Assembly: GCA_028291515.1 (NCBI GenBank)
Contig: JAQGHU010000088.1
Location: forward strand, 124,001 to 188,000
Origin: Schlesneria sp.
GTDB lineage: Bacteria; Planctomycetota; Planctomycetia; Planctomycetales; Planctomycetaceae
Reading direction: 5' to 3'
Length of the DNA: 64,000 nt
In this document: positions 47,728 to 58,506 of the stretch, in pieces
Layout: each line of letters opens with the position of its first letter
Position numbering within the stretch: the stretch's first letter is position 1
The notes under the pieces: model-generated
The model's input: only the letters and a program-made list of their open reading frames with translations
Told to the model about the DNA's origin: nothing
The model's database searches: none
Position numbers and translations under genes: made by a program

Positions 47728-48315
47728 TTACTTCAGTTTTTCGATCACTTGCAGAATGGCTTTGCTGTCATCCGCAGCCTTCACTTCGGTATCCTTCGAA
47801 GCGATCTTTCCATTCTTGTCGATGACGAATGTCCAACGCTTGATCGTCGCGGTTCGGACGAAGGCTTCGTCCTTATCGTCGACCTTCACCTTGGCGGTGG
47901 CTTCGCCGACGGTGACGGGAACGCCAAACTTCTCGGCCACTTTGCCATCGGCATCAGCCAGCAGGGCGAAGTTCAGTTCATGGTGTTTCTTGAATTTCTG
48001 ATGTGTTTCTACTGAATCGCCGCTTACGCCAACGACTTCCACGTCCTTGCCAGCCAGCTTGGCCATGTCATCGCGAAAACCGCAGGCTTGCTTCGTGCAT
48101 CCGCCCGTGAAGTCGGCGGGATAGAAGTAAACCACTACAATCTTCTTACCGATGTGATCGGCCGACTTCCAAGCGGCGCCGGTGTCGTCTTTGGCATGGA
48201 ATGTGGGGGCCGCATCGCCCACCTTGAGATCCACGGGATCCGCAGCGCGAGCAGTCCCCAGTGACAATGCCACAGCAGTCATCAAACACCAGCCGATTGT
48301 CTTCATCGTTTTCAT
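47728..48315 (-). CDS. Secreted peroxiredoxin, PrxQ/Bcp type
   Basis: A 195-residue thiol peroxidase that reduces peroxides. A signal peptide (about residues 1-24, ending LGTARAAD) sends it to the periplasm. The peroxidatic and resolving cysteines lie five residues apart in GGCTKQACGFRD, the PrxQ/Bcp pattern. YFYPADFTGGC and FALLADADGKVAEKFGV are typical. An insertion (VTVGEATAKVKVDDKDEAF) is longer than in cytoplasmic Bcp. An AACAGGAG ribosome site lies 10 bases before the ATG. Confidence 0.93.
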   Translation of the reverse strand: MKTMKTIGWCLMTAVALSLGTARAADPVDLKVGDAAPTFHAKDDTGAAWKSADHIGKKIVVVYFYPADFTGGCTKQACGFRDDMAKLAGKDVEVVGVSGDSVETHQKFKKHHELNFALLADADGKVAEKFGVPVTVGEATAKVKVDDKDEAFVRTATIKRWTFVIDKNGKIASKDTEVKAADDSKAILQVIEKLK

Positions 48316-48526
48316 TAGCGTTCATCTCCTGTTGATCTTCGAAACTTAACATCCATCAAACGTGGTTGAGACTATCAACACCCAACGGTGTGATAACCAC
48401 CAAGTAGCATAAGAGCGAGTTCATGGAACCTCAACCACGGTTGTGGCACGGATTCGGGTGGATTGATTGCTGCGCCGTGGATGGCGAGTAGCATATGGCG
48501 GCCTTCGGTTCATCACACTCTCGGAT

Positions 48527-49957
48527 ATGAGCATGCCGACATCGCAAGTCTTCTGGCGACTGTCATTGAGTTTGACGACTTTCGCGCTGGTGTCAGTCCT
48601 GGCCTGGGGGATTGTCTGCGGTTCGCCACCGACGGAGAATGAAGTCTCCGCGTTGCTGGGATGGCGACTGCGATGCTCGATTATGGTGATGGTCACCTTG
48701 GCTTCGGCGCTGGTCGTGTCACGCGCGCTCGTTCGCCCTCTGACTGAGCCACTCTGGGCCATCAATAAATTCACCAGGGATCTGGCCGAGGTCGACCCTT
48801 CGCTCGAACTCACGACCGGCCCGCGCGAAAACGAAGAATCGTCGACAGGAAATCTTCGAAGCGTTGGCCAGCAAGTTGCCGCTCGTCTGGTCAATCTGCG
48901 AACCGAGCAACATCGACTGGAAGAAAGTCACGATCGGCTGGCGGTTGTTTTGGAAGCGATGGTTGAAGGTGTGATATCAGTTGACCGTGATCAACGAATC
49001 TTGTGGGCCAATAAAGCGGCACTTCGGCTTCTCGATTTGAAGGTCGGTCGCATTGCAGACCATCCGCTGGAATCGGTTCGCCTTCACCGGTTGCAGGACG
49101 TGGTCAAGGAATCGATCGCCGGGGCCGAGACGCATAGTCTGGAGTTTGCGGTACCGCGAACGCAATCGACTGTCGTTGCAGTCGTGTCGCGGTTGCCCGG
49201 GACCCCTTGTCCCGGCGCGGTGATCGTGCTGCATGATGTCACCGATCTGCGTCGGCTGGAGAATTTGCGTCGAGAATTCGTCTCTAATGTTTCGCATGAA
49301 CTGAAGACGCCTCTCGCGGCGATCTCGGCTTATACCGAGACGTTGCTGGACGGAGCGCTCGACGATCCGGCGATCAATCGCGGTTTTGTCAGTCGGATCG
49401 AGGAACAGTCCGAACGTCTGAACACATTGATTCTTGACCTGCTCGAGTTGGCTCGGGTGGAGACGGATGATCATGCTTTCGAATTAGAACCGGTCAACGT
49501 CGGCACCGCGTTGCAAGCAAGCATCAACGAACATTTGAATATCGCAGAGTCGAAGAACCTGAGGTTAACAGGGGTTCCTCAATCGGAATCGGTCTGGACG
49601 CTCGCCGATCCTGGGGGACTTCGGACCATCATCGATAACCTGATGGACAATGCCATCAATTACACACCCGCGGGCGGAGCGGTGACCGTTCGCTGGTCGC
49701 TGGTGGAGGAATGGGTCTGTATCGATGTCGTCGACACCGGCGTGGGGATCGCTAAAGAGCATCAGGGTCGCATCTTCGAGCGTTTTTTTCGGGTCGATCG
49801 GGCTCGCTCCCGAGAGGTGGGTGGCACGGGCTTGGGGCTCTCGATTGTGAAGCATTTGTGCCACGTGTTTGGAGGGGAGATTAAGGTGCAAAGTCGTTTG
49901 GGGCAAGGGAGTACGTTCACCGTGCGATTGCGGGCCGCGACCCCGGTTGCAAAATGA
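48527..49957 (+). CDS. phoR: PhoR-like sensor histidine kinase
   Basis: A 476-residue membrane kinase. Two N-terminal membrane segments (about residues 8-28 and 44-66) lead to a HAMP-like linker and a PAS domain (about 130-230, LEAMVEGVISVDRDQRILWANKAAL). HisKA carries His257 in SNVSHELKTPLAAI, and the ATPase has DNLMDNAINYT, DTGVGIAKEH and GTGLGLSIV. Followed by pstSCAB-phoU-phoB, it is the phosphate sensor. The ATG at 48527 is preferred over a TTG at 48467. The order phoR-pst-phoB puts kinase and regulator at opposite ends of the locus. Confidence 0.9.
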   Translation: MSMPTSQVFWRLSLSLTTFALVSVLAWGIVCGSPPTENEVSALLGWRLRCSIMVMVTLASALVVSRALVRPLTEPLWAINKFTRDLAEVDPSLELTTGPRENEESSTGNLRSVGQQVAARLVNLRTEQHRLEESHDRLAVVLEAMVEGVISVDRDQRILWANKAALRLLDLKVGRIADHPLESVRLHRLQDVVKESIAGAETHSLEFAVPRTQSTVVAVVSRLPGTPCPGAVIVLHDVTDLRRLENLRREFVSNVSHELKTPLAAISAYTETLLDGALDDPAINRGFVSRIEEQSERLNTLILDLLELARVETDDHAFELEPVNVGTALQASINEHLNIAESKNLRLTGVPQSESVWTLADPGGLRTIIDNLMDNAINYTPAGGAVTVRWSLVEEWVCIDVVDTGVGIAKEHQGRIFERFFRVDRARSREVGGTGLGLSIVKHLCHVFGGEIKVQSRLGQGSTFTVRLRAATPVAK

Positions 49958-50006
49958 GGGTGAGCGCAGTTGAATGGTTCTACCGCATCTTCACAATTCC
50001 TCTCTC

Positions 50007-50034
50007 TTCACACATTCTTAACACACGGTTCGTC
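50007..50034 (+). promoter_or_regulatory. Candidate Pho box before pstS
   Basis: TTCACA, TTAACA and TTCGTC begin at 50007, 50018 and 50029, an exact 11-base period with five-base spacers. The form resembles the TTAACA-type direct repeats bound by PhoP in Bacillus. It lies about 100 bases before pstS and after the phoR stop. One more TTCACA occurs at 49990 but out of phase. Confidence 0.6.
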
Positions 50035-50132
50035 GCAAACTTGCAGTCCCCGGTCTAAGCTGCTCGCGCCTGAATCACGGGAAGCGAAGTGAAGTCGGAC
50101 AGGGTGTTTTTATTCGGTCGGAGAAATTGGGA

Positions 50133-51116
50133 ATGCATTTCGATAGAACGATTTATGGATTTAGTGCCGTTGCGGTCGCCAGCATGCTGGGGATCGCTGC
50201 CATGTGCGGCGGCTGCATTCAATCAGATTCGAAAGTCGATCCGACTGCGACGGTTAACGTCGAAGGCTCCAGCACCGTTTTTCTGATCTCACAGGCGATG
50301 GCCAATGAGTTCGAAAAGAAGTCGCCATGCAAAGTGACAGTTGGTCGATCAGGAACCGGTGGCGGCTATAAGAAGTTCGTCTTGCGACAGTGCGACCTGT
50401 GGAACGCCTCACGGCCGATCGCCGAAAAAGAGAAGACAGAGCTGCAAGCGAAGGGAATCGACTGGCTCGAACTGGAAGTCGGCATCGACGGCATTTCAAT
50501 TGCCGTACATCCGAAAAATGACTGGTGTACAGAATTGACTGTTGGTCAATTGCGGAAGATTTGGGAACCGGACAGCACTGTCAATAAGTGGAGTGATCTG
50601 GATCCAAAGTGGCCCGATCAACCAATCGAACTGTATGGTGCCGACACCGATTCCGGCACGTTTGAGTACTTCACTGAAGTGATCGTCGGTAAGAAGAACT
50701 CCAGTCGCACAAAGTATCAGGCCGCCAATGACGACAACGTCTTGATTCAGGGCGTTGCCGGAAGCCAATATGCGTTGGGCTACATTCCGTACGGCTACTG
50801 CGTTGAGAACAAAGATAAGATCAAGGTGATCAAGGTTTCGCCGACAGTCGATGCCGACGAAGCGGCAGCGCCCGCTGTCGAGCCTACGGTCGAGACGATT
50901 CTCAGTGGTGAGTACAAGCCGTTGGCTCGGCCGCTGTTTGTTTATGCCAATGTGGAAACTCTGAAGCGCCCGGAGATTGCCGACTTCTTGAAGTTCACCG
51001 TGTCCGAAGAATCGCAACCACTGGTCGCGAAGCGCGGATTCGTGCGAATTCCAGATGAGAAGCGCAAAGAAATGGAAACTCGGCTGGAAACGGCATTAAA
51101 AGCAGCTTCGAAATAA
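50133..51116 (+). CDS. pstS: Phosphate ABC transporter substrate-binding protein
   Basis: PstS binds phosphate outside the membrane for the Pst importer. The 327-residue protein has a signal sequence with a probable lipid-attachment Cys in CGGC (residue 28). Ligand-binding segments are visible: NVEGSSTVFLISQAMANEF, RSGTGGGYKKF and a DTDSGTFEYFTEVI segment. It is the SphX/PstS-type with the shorter C-terminus. The ATG at 50133 follows GGAGAAATT; a TTG two codons earlier is possible. Confidence 0.93.
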   Translation: MHFDRTIYGFSAVAVASMLGIAAMCGGCIQSDSKVDPTATVNVEGSSTVFLISQAMANEFEKKSPCKVTVGRSGTGGGYKKFVLRQCDLWNASRPIAEKEKTELQAKGIDWLELEVGIDGISIAVHPKNDWCTELTVGQLRKIWEPDSTVNKWSDLDPKWPDQPIELYGADTDSGTFEYFTEVIVGKKNSSRTKYQAANDDNVLIQGVAGSQYALGYIPYGYCVENKDKIKVIKVSPTVDADEAAAPAVEPTVETILSGEYKPLARPLFVYANVETLKRPEIADFLKFTVSEESQPLVAKRGFVRIPDEKRKEMETRLETALKAASK

Positions 51117-51181
51117 CGACAAGATTGAATTGTGCGCCCGTGGGGGTGCTTTCGACGACCAATACTTTTGGGCTGAGTTGA

Positions 51182-52162
51182 GTGTCCAGTACCGGACCAA
51201 TCCGCCGCGACAATCAATCTTCTCTGCGACGAGTTTTCTCGTGGCAGCGATTACAGGAGGAAGCCATTCGCTTCGTGCTGTTTGGTTGCGCACTGCTATC
51301 AGTCTTGACGACAGTCGCGATCATTTTTGTGCTCGTGACAGAGTCATTGGTCGGCATTCCGCCCCATACGGCGTTCTTCCAGGATGTCAGCCTGAGCGAA
51401 TTCTTTTTCAGCACGGAATGGGCACCGCAGTTCAGTGGTTCGCAGCAGCACTATGGCGTCATGCCACTGGTCTGCGGCACGTTACTGATTACGGGTATTT
51501 CCGGTCTGATCGGGCTGCCCGCGGGCTTAATGATTGCGATTTACCTGAGCGAATATGCGAGCCCCCGAGCGAGATCTGTCTGCAAGCCCGCCCTGGAGAT
51601 CCTGGCCGGCGTTCCCACAGTCGTTTACGGCTACTTCGGCCTGCGGTTTGTCACGCCGTACCTGATTATGCCGCTCTTCAAATCCATGGGCTTTTCGGTC
51701 TATGGCTTTAACGCGCTTTGCGGCGGGATCGTTGTCGGGATCATGATTATCCCCATGGTCGCCTCATTGTCAGAAGATGTGATGCGGGCGGTTCCCAATA
51801 GTTTGCGTGAATCGGGATATGCGCTCGGCGCAACAAAGTTTGATGTCAGCGCACGGATCGTCGTGCCATCGGCATTGTCAGGGATATTGGCCTCTTTCTT
51901 GCTCGCTCTTTCTCGCAGCATCGGTGAAACGATGGCTGTGGCGATCTGTGCTGGTAACTCACCGAATCTGACTCTCAATCCATTTTCGTCGGTGCAGACG
52001 ATGACGGCGTTTATCGTCAACGTCATGCAGGGCGAAGTGGTGGCGGGTTCGACGTTGGAAAAGAGTCTGTATGCCGTCGCCCTAGTCTTGTTCGTGATTA
52101 CGCTGGTGATGAATCTGATCTCGCAAATGGTCCTGAGCCGATATCGCGAGGTCTACCAATGA
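51182..52162 (+). CDS. pstC: Phosphate ABC transporter permease
   Basis: One of two membrane subunits of the Pst importer. The 326-residue protein has six membrane segments and the binding-protein-dependent permease loop [52 protein letters not shown] is the conserved core of PstC. The GTG start at 51182 is plausible though not certain. The stop overlaps the pstA ATG by four bases. Confidence 0.94.
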   Translation: MSSTGPIRRDNQSSLRRVFSWQRLQEEAIRFVLFGCALLSVLTTVAIIFVLVTESLVGIPPHTAFFQDVSLSEFFFSTEWAPQFSGSQQHYGVMPLVCGTLLITGISGLIGLPAGLMIAIYLSEYASPRARSVCKPALEILAGVPTVVYGYFGLRFVTPYLIMPLFKSMGFSVYGFNALCGGIVVGIMIIPMVASLSEDVMRAVPNSLRESGYALGATKFDVSARIVVPSALSGILASFLLALSRSIGETMAVAICAGNSPNLTLNPFSSVQTMTAFIVNVMQGEVVAGSTLEKSLYAVALVLFVITLVMNLISQMVLSRYREVYQ

Positions 52163-53157
52163 GCCTTCACGGCAAGATATACGAACGTCGGCTGGTCTGG
52201 CGTCACCGGATTGGTTTGATCTTCGAGTGGGTCTGTCGGATCGCGACGTTCCTGTCACTCGGCATTCTGGCCGTGCTATTGTTTTCGATCGGCAGGCAGG
52301 CGTTTGGATGGCTTGGCTGGGGATTTTTGACACGCAGTAATTCGTACGAAGCCGATCAAGCGGGAATCATGGCCGGGCTGATCGGCAGTCTGTGGCTGGT
52401 TGGCCTGACAGCCATCATGTCTGTCCCGCTGGGTGTCGGGGCGGCAGTCTACCTGGAAGAGTACGCCAAGCCGTCGAGGCTGACGAAGTTCATTCAGCTC
52501 AATATTTCCAATCTGGCCGGCGTGCCATCGATTGTTTACGGAATACTCGGCTTTACGGTCTTTGTGCGAATGTTTGGTTTACGCGATCGACCGGAACGAT
52601 TTACCTGCTCGCTGGGGTTCGCTCAGTTCAGCTTCGAACTGCCGCTCGGTCGAGTCGTTCTGTCGGGTGCTTGCACCTTGACGCTGCTGAGCCTGCCGGT
52701 CGTGATCATCGCCGCGCAGGAAGCGCTTCGCTCGGTTCCACCATCGCTTCGGCATGCCTCGCTCGCACTCGGTGCGACCAAGTGGCAAACGGTGCGTTAT
52801 CAAGTTTTACCTGCTGCATTACCTGGTATCATGACCGGCGTGATTCTGTCGTTGTCGCGTGCGATCGGCGAAACGGCTCCGCTGGCCGTGCTGGGGGCCG
52901 CGGCTCAATTGAGCTTTGCACCTGGTCGGATTCACAGTATCGGCGACGCGGTGCAGCACCCCAGCAAGATCCTGCAGGCACCCTTCGACCAGTTCACTGC
53001 GATTCCACTACAGATCTACGGTTGGATCAATGAACCAAAAGCAGCCTTCGAACATGTGGCTGCTGCGGGAATTATCGTACTGTTGATTGTCTTGCTGCTG
53101 ATGAACGGAACTGCAATCTTCATTCGTCAAAGGTTTCAGAAAAAGATTCGGTGGTAG
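52159..53157 (+). CDS. pstA: Phosphate ABC transporter permease
   Basis: The second Pst membrane subunit, 332 residues. The EAA-like loop is [24 protein letters not shown], followed by [20 protein letters not shown], a marker of Pst[17 protein letters not shown] and [14 protein letters not shown] are also diagnostic. ATG overlaps the pstC stop. Confidence 0.95.
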   Translation: MSLHGKIYERRLVWRHRIGLIFEWVCRIATFLSLGILAVLLFSIGRQAFGWLGWGFLTRSNSYEADQAGIMAGLIGSLWLVGLTAIMSVPLGVGAAVYLEEYAKPSRLTKFIQLNISNLAGVPSIVYGILGFTVFVRMFGLRDRPERFTCSLGFAQFSFELPLGRVVLSGACTLTLLSLPVVIIAAQEALRSVPPSLRHASLALGATKWQTVRYQVLPAALPGIMTGVILSLSRAIGETAPLAVLGAAAQLSFAPGRIHSIGDAVQHPSKILQAPFDQFTAIPLQIYGWINEPKAAFEHVAAAGIIVLLIVLLLMNGTAIFIRQRFQKKIRW

Positions 53158-53205
53158 CCGGTCGCTTGGACCTGCTACTGTCTCGTCTCTTGATTGATAT
53201 CAATC

Positions 53206-54036
53206 ATGGCACTTGTCAAAGCATTTACGCAGTTCGTCGAGCCTGTCGACCCCCCGGCCGTTGCGGTGGGCGAAAGCCGTCGTCCGCCGAAAATCGAAAC
53301 CGTGCAGATGGGGTTCTTTTATGGAACGCATCAGGCACTGCGGGATATCTCGCTGAAAATCAACGAACGGGCCGTGACGGCGCTGATCGGTCCCTCGGGC
53401 TGCGGTAAGAGCACATATCTTCGCTCGTTGAACCGGATGAACGACATCATCGAAGGGACGCGTGTCACGGGATCGGTGATGCTCGACGGCGAAGACATCT
53501 ATGCTCGCGAAGTCGACGTCGTTTCGTTGCGGAAGCGAGTCGGCATGGTGTTCCAGAAGTCGACTCCATTCCCGAAGTCGATCTTCGACAACGTTTCGTT
53601 CGGACCACGCATCGCAGGGCTGACCAATCGAGCTGAACTGACAGAGATCGTCGAAAAATCGCTGCAACAAGCGGCGTTGTGGAACGAAGTCAAAGATCGT
53701 ATGCGTGAATCGGCCATGGCGTTGTCGGGTGGCCAGCAACAGCGGTTGTGTATCGCTCGTGCATTGGCGACCAGTCCAGAGATCCTGTTGATGGACGAAC
53801 CGGCGTCCGCGTTGGACCCGGCTTCGACATCGCGGATCGAAGATTTGATTTTCGAACTGAAGCAAAACTACACGATCGTGATCGTGACGCATAACATGCA
53901 ACAGGCGGCCCGCATCAGCGAGGTCACGGCATTTTTCTATCAAGGACGACTGGTGGAGGTTGGCCAGACCAAGCAACTATTCACCAATCCGACGCAAAAG
54001 GAGACGGAAGACTATATCACAGGACGATTCGGTTGA
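53206..54036 (+). CDS. pstB: Phosphate ABC transporter ATP-binding protein
   Basis: ATPase of the Pst importer. Walker A is [19 protein letters not shown], the signature is [16 protein letters not shown], Walker B is [13 protein letters not shown], and the switch His is in [19 protein letters not shown] at the end is the PstB C-terminal signature. The ATG at 53206 is preferred over the TTG at 53194. Confidence 0.97.
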   Translation: MALVKAFTQFVEPVDPPAVAVGESRRPPKIETVQMGFFYGTHQALRDISLKINERAVTALIGPSGCGKSTYLRSLNRMNDIIEGTRVTGSVMLDGEDIYAREVDVVSLRKRVGMVFQKSTPFPKSIFDNVSFGPRIAGLTNRAELTEIVEKSLQQAALWNEVKDRMRESAMALSGGQQQRLCIARALATSPEILLMDEPASALDPASTSRIEDLIFELKQNYTIVIVTHNMQQAARISEVTAFFYQGRLVEVGQTKQLFTNPTQKETEDYITGRFG

Positions 54037-54106
54037 GCTGGCGCTTGCACCGCAAGCACAACATTACAGTTGAACCGCTTGAGATCAGTCTTCGGGAAAC
54101 AGGGCT

Positions 54107-54805
54107 ATGTCAATCCATTTGATTCGAGATCTGGATCATCTGCATCGATCCGTGCTGACGATGTGCGGTCGTGTCGAAGAGATGATTCACGCGGCGGTCG
54201 ATGCTCTGCATAAGCCGGACTACGAACGCGCGCGGGAAATCATCCGCTGGGATGACGAAGTCGATCGGATGGATGTCGAAATCGAAGAAGAATGCTTGAA
54301 GCTACTGGCGCTGCATCAGCCTGTGGCGATCGACCTGCGTCGCATTACGACAGTCCTGAAAATTGGTGCCGAACTGGAACGTGTGGCCGACCTGGGTGTC
54401 AGTATTGCCGAACGCGCTTGTGGGATCGTGCGATCTCCTGAGATCACCGTGCCCGACGACATGAAAGACATGTCGGCGCAGGCACTGGATATGTTGCATC
54501 GCAGTATCGACGCCTATGTTCACCTGGACATTCGCACGGCTCGCGAAGTGTGCCTGCAAGACGAAGCCATTGATAAGTTGAATCGCGAAATCATCGAAGA
54601 GTTGACCGATCTGATGAAGCGTCGGCCCGATCTGGTGGAACCGGCCATGCATTTGTTCTCGGCTTCGCGCCAAATCGAACGCATCGCCGATCATGCGACG
54701 AACATTGCTGAAGATGTGATTTATCTGGTTCAAGGCGAGATTGTCCGTCACCGAAATCGCGCGGAATCGGGGACGGCATCACGACCGGCTGGGACGGCTC
54801 CGTAA
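54107..54805 (+). CDS. phoU: PhoU phosphate regulator
   Basis: PhoU relays the state of the Pst importer to PhoR and limits phosphate uptake. The 232-residue protein contains two PhoU repeats with the metal-binding motif ExxxD (DDEVDRMDVEIEEECLKLL and the repeat QDEAIDKLNREIIEEL) and RQIERIADHATNIAEDVIYLVQG at the end. It lies 70 bases after pstB and before phoB. Confidence 0.95.
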   Translation: MSIHLIRDLDHLHRSVLTMCGRVEEMIHAAVDALHKPDYERAREIIRWDDEVDRMDVEIEEECLKLLALHQPVAIDLRRITTVLKIGAELERVADLGVSIAERACGIVRSPEITVPDDMKDMSAQALDMLHRSIDAYVHLDIRTAREVCLQDEAIDKLNREIIEELTDLMKRRPDLVEPAMHLFSASRQIERIADHATNIAEDVIYLVQGEIVRHRNRAESGTASRPAGTAP

Positions 54806-54814
54806 ACAAGTTTC

Positions 54815-54832
54815 GCTGCGGGATCCCGCAGC
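54815..54832. repeat. 18-base perfect palindrome between phoU and phoB
   Basis: GCTGCGGGATCCCGCAGC reads the same on both strands. With no loop it could be an operator or, in RNA, an imperfect hairpin that modulates phoB expression. It lies 10 bases after the phoU stop. Confidence 0.5.
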
Positions 54833-54936
54833 TGCAAATATGACCAACTGATAGCGCCGGACGACGAGCCGCAGGTTCGTTCGTGAAGTCCTTGGCGATC
54901 GACAACGCGCATCCCATACTCCAGCGAGTCGACTTT

Positions 54937-55638
<702 letters not shown>

Positions 55639-55662
55639 GAAGGTTCCGCCCGTGGAAGGCTG

Positions 55663-56871
55663 CTATTTCGCAATCTTCCATAGGGTGGAGTCACTGCGAA
55701 TGTAGATCGCTCCGCCTGACACGGCTGGCGTGCAGAGAAACATTTCTCCCAAGTCATTGGATCCGACGACTTCGCCACTTGTGTCGCCGGGTTTAATGAC
55801 TTGGCCCACCCCTTTTTCGTTGAAGATGTACAGAAGTCCATCGGCGACGAAAGGTGTCCCGCTGAAGGGACCTTCCAGGCGCAGCTTCCATTTCTCTTCA
55901 CCCGTCTTCAGGTCGGCAGCAATTAGAACTCCGGCGGCATTCACGGTGTATAGTCGCCCGTCGTAGGCAATTGGGCTGGCCGTCCCGGGGCCAAGCTTAT
56001 TGCCTTTCCAGAGAACTTCCGGGTTCGCGCTTCCTTTGGGTGGTTGCAACGCGGTAATCCCCTGAGACGGCAGGTAGATGATGCCTTCGGAGACGACTGC
56101 GGATGGAATGGTGGAGGCACCGGCATCATAGTTCCAGGCCGCTTTGCCTGTGATCGGATCAATGGCAGCAAGGCCCGCGGATGACTGCAGCAGCACCAGA
56201 TTGTCGTCAGCGCCGGTTTCCTTCGTTAACGTAACCGCCGAGGTCCAGTTGGCCCGTTTAGGCCGTTCGATCGTCCAACGAGACAGACCGGTTGCTACAT
56301 CGATGCCGGTCGCGAGCGACTGGCTGTCGTTCTCGACCTGCGCCACTACTGTGTCGCCGATGACGACCGGGGACGATGCCATTCCCAGACTGTTGCTGAC
56401 ATTGGGATGATCATAGGTCAGACCGCGATACCATTGCAGATTGCCATCCAGATCCAGGCAGATCAGGTCATTGCTCGAGAAGAGGGCAAATACTCGCTGG
56501 CCGTCGCTGGCTGGAGACGGAGTTGCATTGCAGATCTTGGGGAAGGTCATCGTTCGACCAGTGGCTGTGAACTGGCGATCCCAGCGCACGCTGCCATCGG
56601 TGGTGTTTAAGCAGACGACATGCAACCGATCCTGACGGAAGCCGCTGGAGCACGTCAGAAATATGCGATCACCAACGACGATCGGTGAACTGAGTCCGCG
56701 GCCGGGAAGCTTCACTTTCCAGGCGATGTTTTCTGTCGGAGACCACTTGATCGGCAGTCCGGTTTCTGTCGAGATTGAGCTTCCATTAGTCCCTCGAAAC
56801 TGCCGCCAGTCGCCCGCTTGAAGAGTGCCGACACTGAATCCGATCATCCAAACCAAAAAGAAGAAACGCAT
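55663..56871 (-). CDS. PQQ-like beta-propeller protein, secreted
   Basis: A 402-residue secreted protein with a signal peptide (residues 1-19, ending VGTLQA) and PQQ-type propeller repeats: DWRQFRGTNGSS, AWKVKLPGRGLSSPIVVGDRIFL, DGSVRWDRQF, KAAWNYDAG and EEKWKLRLEGPF. These resemble BamB and quinoprotein alcohol dehydrogenases but without their catalytic residues, so binding of protein or sugar is more likely than redox activity. Its start lies 57 bases downstream of the partner gene's stop, so the two are probably one unit. The ATG at 56871 is chosen for the signal peptide. Confidence 0.9.
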   Translation of the reverse strand: MRFFFLVWMIGFSVGTLQAGDWRQFRGTNGSSISTETGLPIKWSPTENIAWKVKLPGRGLSSPIVVGDRIFLTCSSGFRQDRLHVVCLNTTDGSVRWDRQFTATGRTMTFPKICNATPSPASDGQRVFALFSSNDLICLDLDGNLQWYRGLTYDHPNVSNSLGMASSPVVIGDTVVAQVENDSQSLATGIDVATGLSRWTIERPKRANWTSAVTLTKETGADDNLVLLQSSAGLAAIDPITGKAAWNYDAGASTIPSAVVSEGIIYLPSQGITALQPPKGSANPEVLWKGNKLGPGTASPIAYDGRLYTVNAAGVLIAADLKTGEEKWKLRLEGPFSGTPFVADGLLYIFNEKGVGQVIKPGDTSGEVVGSNDLGEMFLCTPAVSGGAIYIRSDSTLWKIAK

Positions 56872-56927
56872 AAACGACTCCAGACGGAGATAATTGACTG
56901 TTGAGAACGCTTTAATGTCGCCCGAGT

Positions 56928-58106
56928 TCAACGACTGACCTGCGATGTGGCTGTGGCAGGGCTTGGCAGAATCGCGGCACCGGTCGAATCGCAGATGCGG
57001 ATCTGATACTTGTAGTCCTGAGCCCATTCTTCGGTCTGCTCGTTCTGGCAGACCTTGAGCAGAATGACGTTCTGGCCCTGTTTGAGCTCGGTTTTCACCG
57101 AGTATTGGTCCAGTTGCACGCCGCGATGATATTCGTCGCGAGCAAAGACCAGTTTTCCATTCACCCACAACTTCCAGGCATTGGGAGTCCCCAATCGGAA
57201 TTCGACGGGACGGGCTTTGTCCGAGTCAAAGGTCGTCGTGGCATACATCACCGCTCCCTTGAACGGAGAGAGTTGCTTGGCGATGTTCAAAACTCCGTAC
57301 TCATCGGCCGTCGACACTTTCTTCCAAGTCACCGGGCCGTCTTTGCCGTCGTAGGTCGTCGCGAGGTCGATTCCTTTTTCTGGTGCATAGACCATGTCAA
57401 AGCCTTTCAGGCCAGTGTTGTCGAACGGACCCGCAATGGACCATTCCGTCAGGAAGCCAAAGTGCTTCTGCAGATTGATGGTCTGGCCCATTTCACGCAG
57501 CGGTGTGACAATCGCTTTGACTTGATCGTCGTCGACTGCTCCGGCAAGAGCTTCGCGGTAAAGCTTCAGCGCTTGCTCCGGCTGTTTTTCTTCCTGGGCA
57601 GCGGCCGCCGATTTGATGAGACGCTGGACGGCATCCCGACGAAATTCCGGGCTGGCGTCTTTAATCATGCCGGGGATCAGGCGGTCGGCGGCGGCGGGAT
57701 CCACCTTGATCAGCCACTCGTAAGCCAGTCGCCTTGCTTCCGCACGGCGGCTGGTATCCTTGATGAACGCTTCCAGCTTTGCCGCGGGGAGGTGACCTGT
57801 GGATTTCAGCTCGCGATCGGCCACGGCATCGACCGCACCGCGCAGCCAGTTGATGGCGAGCGGGCTGGCGTCATCGAAGGCATTGAGCAGTGGAAACAAG
57901 GAATCCGCGGGGCCGACTGATACTTCCTTCATCGCGGCGATCGCAGCCGGATGTCCCTGGCCCTCTGGCCCCACTGCACGAATTGCGACGATACTCTTCT
58001 CAAGCGTCGCCGCGGTACAAGTGCCTGTTGCGTAAATCAGAATCAGGCCGACCGCCATTGTGCGCCTAAGCCAGTGGCCGGCACCTGCAACTTGAAGACA
58101 ATTCAT
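56928..58106 (-). CDS. Secreted protein of unknown function, HEAT-like and C-terminal beta domain
   Basis: A 392-residue protein with a hydrophobic N-terminus (RRTMAVGLILIYATGTCTAATL) that looks like a signal peptide. The N-terminal half is helical with HEAT/armadillo-like stretches (SPEFRRDAVQRLIKSAAAA). Residues about 220-380 contain a beta-sandwich-like region (FRLGTPNAWKLWVNGKLVFARDEYHRG; LKQGQNVILLKV), reminiscent of carbohydrate-binding PA14 or galactose-binding-like folds. Identity is not established. It is upstream of the PQQ-propeller gene on the same strand. Confidence 0.75.
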   Translation of the reverse strand: MNCLQVAGAGHWLRRTMAVGLILIYATGTCTAATLEKSIVAIRAVGPEGQGHPAAIAAMKEVSVGPADSLFPLLNAFDDASPLAINWLRGAVDAVADRELKSTGHLPAAKLEAFIKDTSRRAEARRLAYEWLIKVDPAAADRLIPGMIKDASPEFRRDAVQRLIKSAAAAQEEKQPEQALKLYREALAGAVDDDQVKAIVTPLREMGQTINLQKHFGFLTEWSIAGPFDNTGLKGFDMVYAPEKGIDLATTYDGKDGPVTWKKVSTADEYGVLNIAKQLSPFKGAVMYATTTFDSDKARPVEFRLGTPNAWKLWVNGKLVFARDEYHRGVQLDQYSVKTELKQGQNVILLKVCQNEQTEEWAQDYKYQIRICDSTGAAILPSPATATSQVSR

Positions 58107-58506
58107 TTCCGGAGATCCTTCTTTGTCGGCCTGGGCCTTAATACATACCGTCCTGTGGGCGAGCAGGGATGATTGTAACCAAGTTAACTTCGCTTAGGGA
58201 ACGGTCGCGTGTGTTGGAGCGGCACAACTCATAGCACGCTATTGGGTTGTCCGACCGTTCACGTAGCCAATGTCGTCAAGACCTTGGGTGAATTGTCATT
58301 CGAAGTTGTTCGCACATCGACCTCCCCCAACTTCTTGGCGAGATTCGCTACGCAAGCGGCGGGCTGGCAGTCATAGACTTGGGGCGCCGAGCAAACCTAA
58401 TTGGTTCGGAGATTTGGAGATTTTCTCGAATGTTTCTCGGCTTGAGCGGAGCACGGCAATACCTCAAACCCGACGTGAACTGGAACTTGCGTTTCAAGTA
58501 GGGCCT
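58107..58506. other. 400-base gap
   Basis: No gene is convincing. A plus-strand open frame at 58270-58581 is rich in Arg and Ser and runs into the LRR gene on the opposite strand, so I treat it as chance. The gap holds the promoter of the upstream-facing secreted-protein gene and the 3' flank of the LRR gene. Confidence 0.5.

Noticed and set aside
48321-48337. TTCATC and TTGATC spaced 11 bases before the peroxiredoxin gene, like a Pho box
   Set aside because: The first copy is the complement of the peroxiredoxin ribosome site region and the second is a poor match; only two copies.
53200-53976. A 258-residue minus-strand frame opposite pstB
   Set aside because: pstB is certain here, and the antisense frame lacks any recognisable motif.
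57105-57920. A 271-residue plus-strand frame opposite the secreted-protein gene
   Set aside because: No domain and no ribosome site; composition follows the complementary coding strand.
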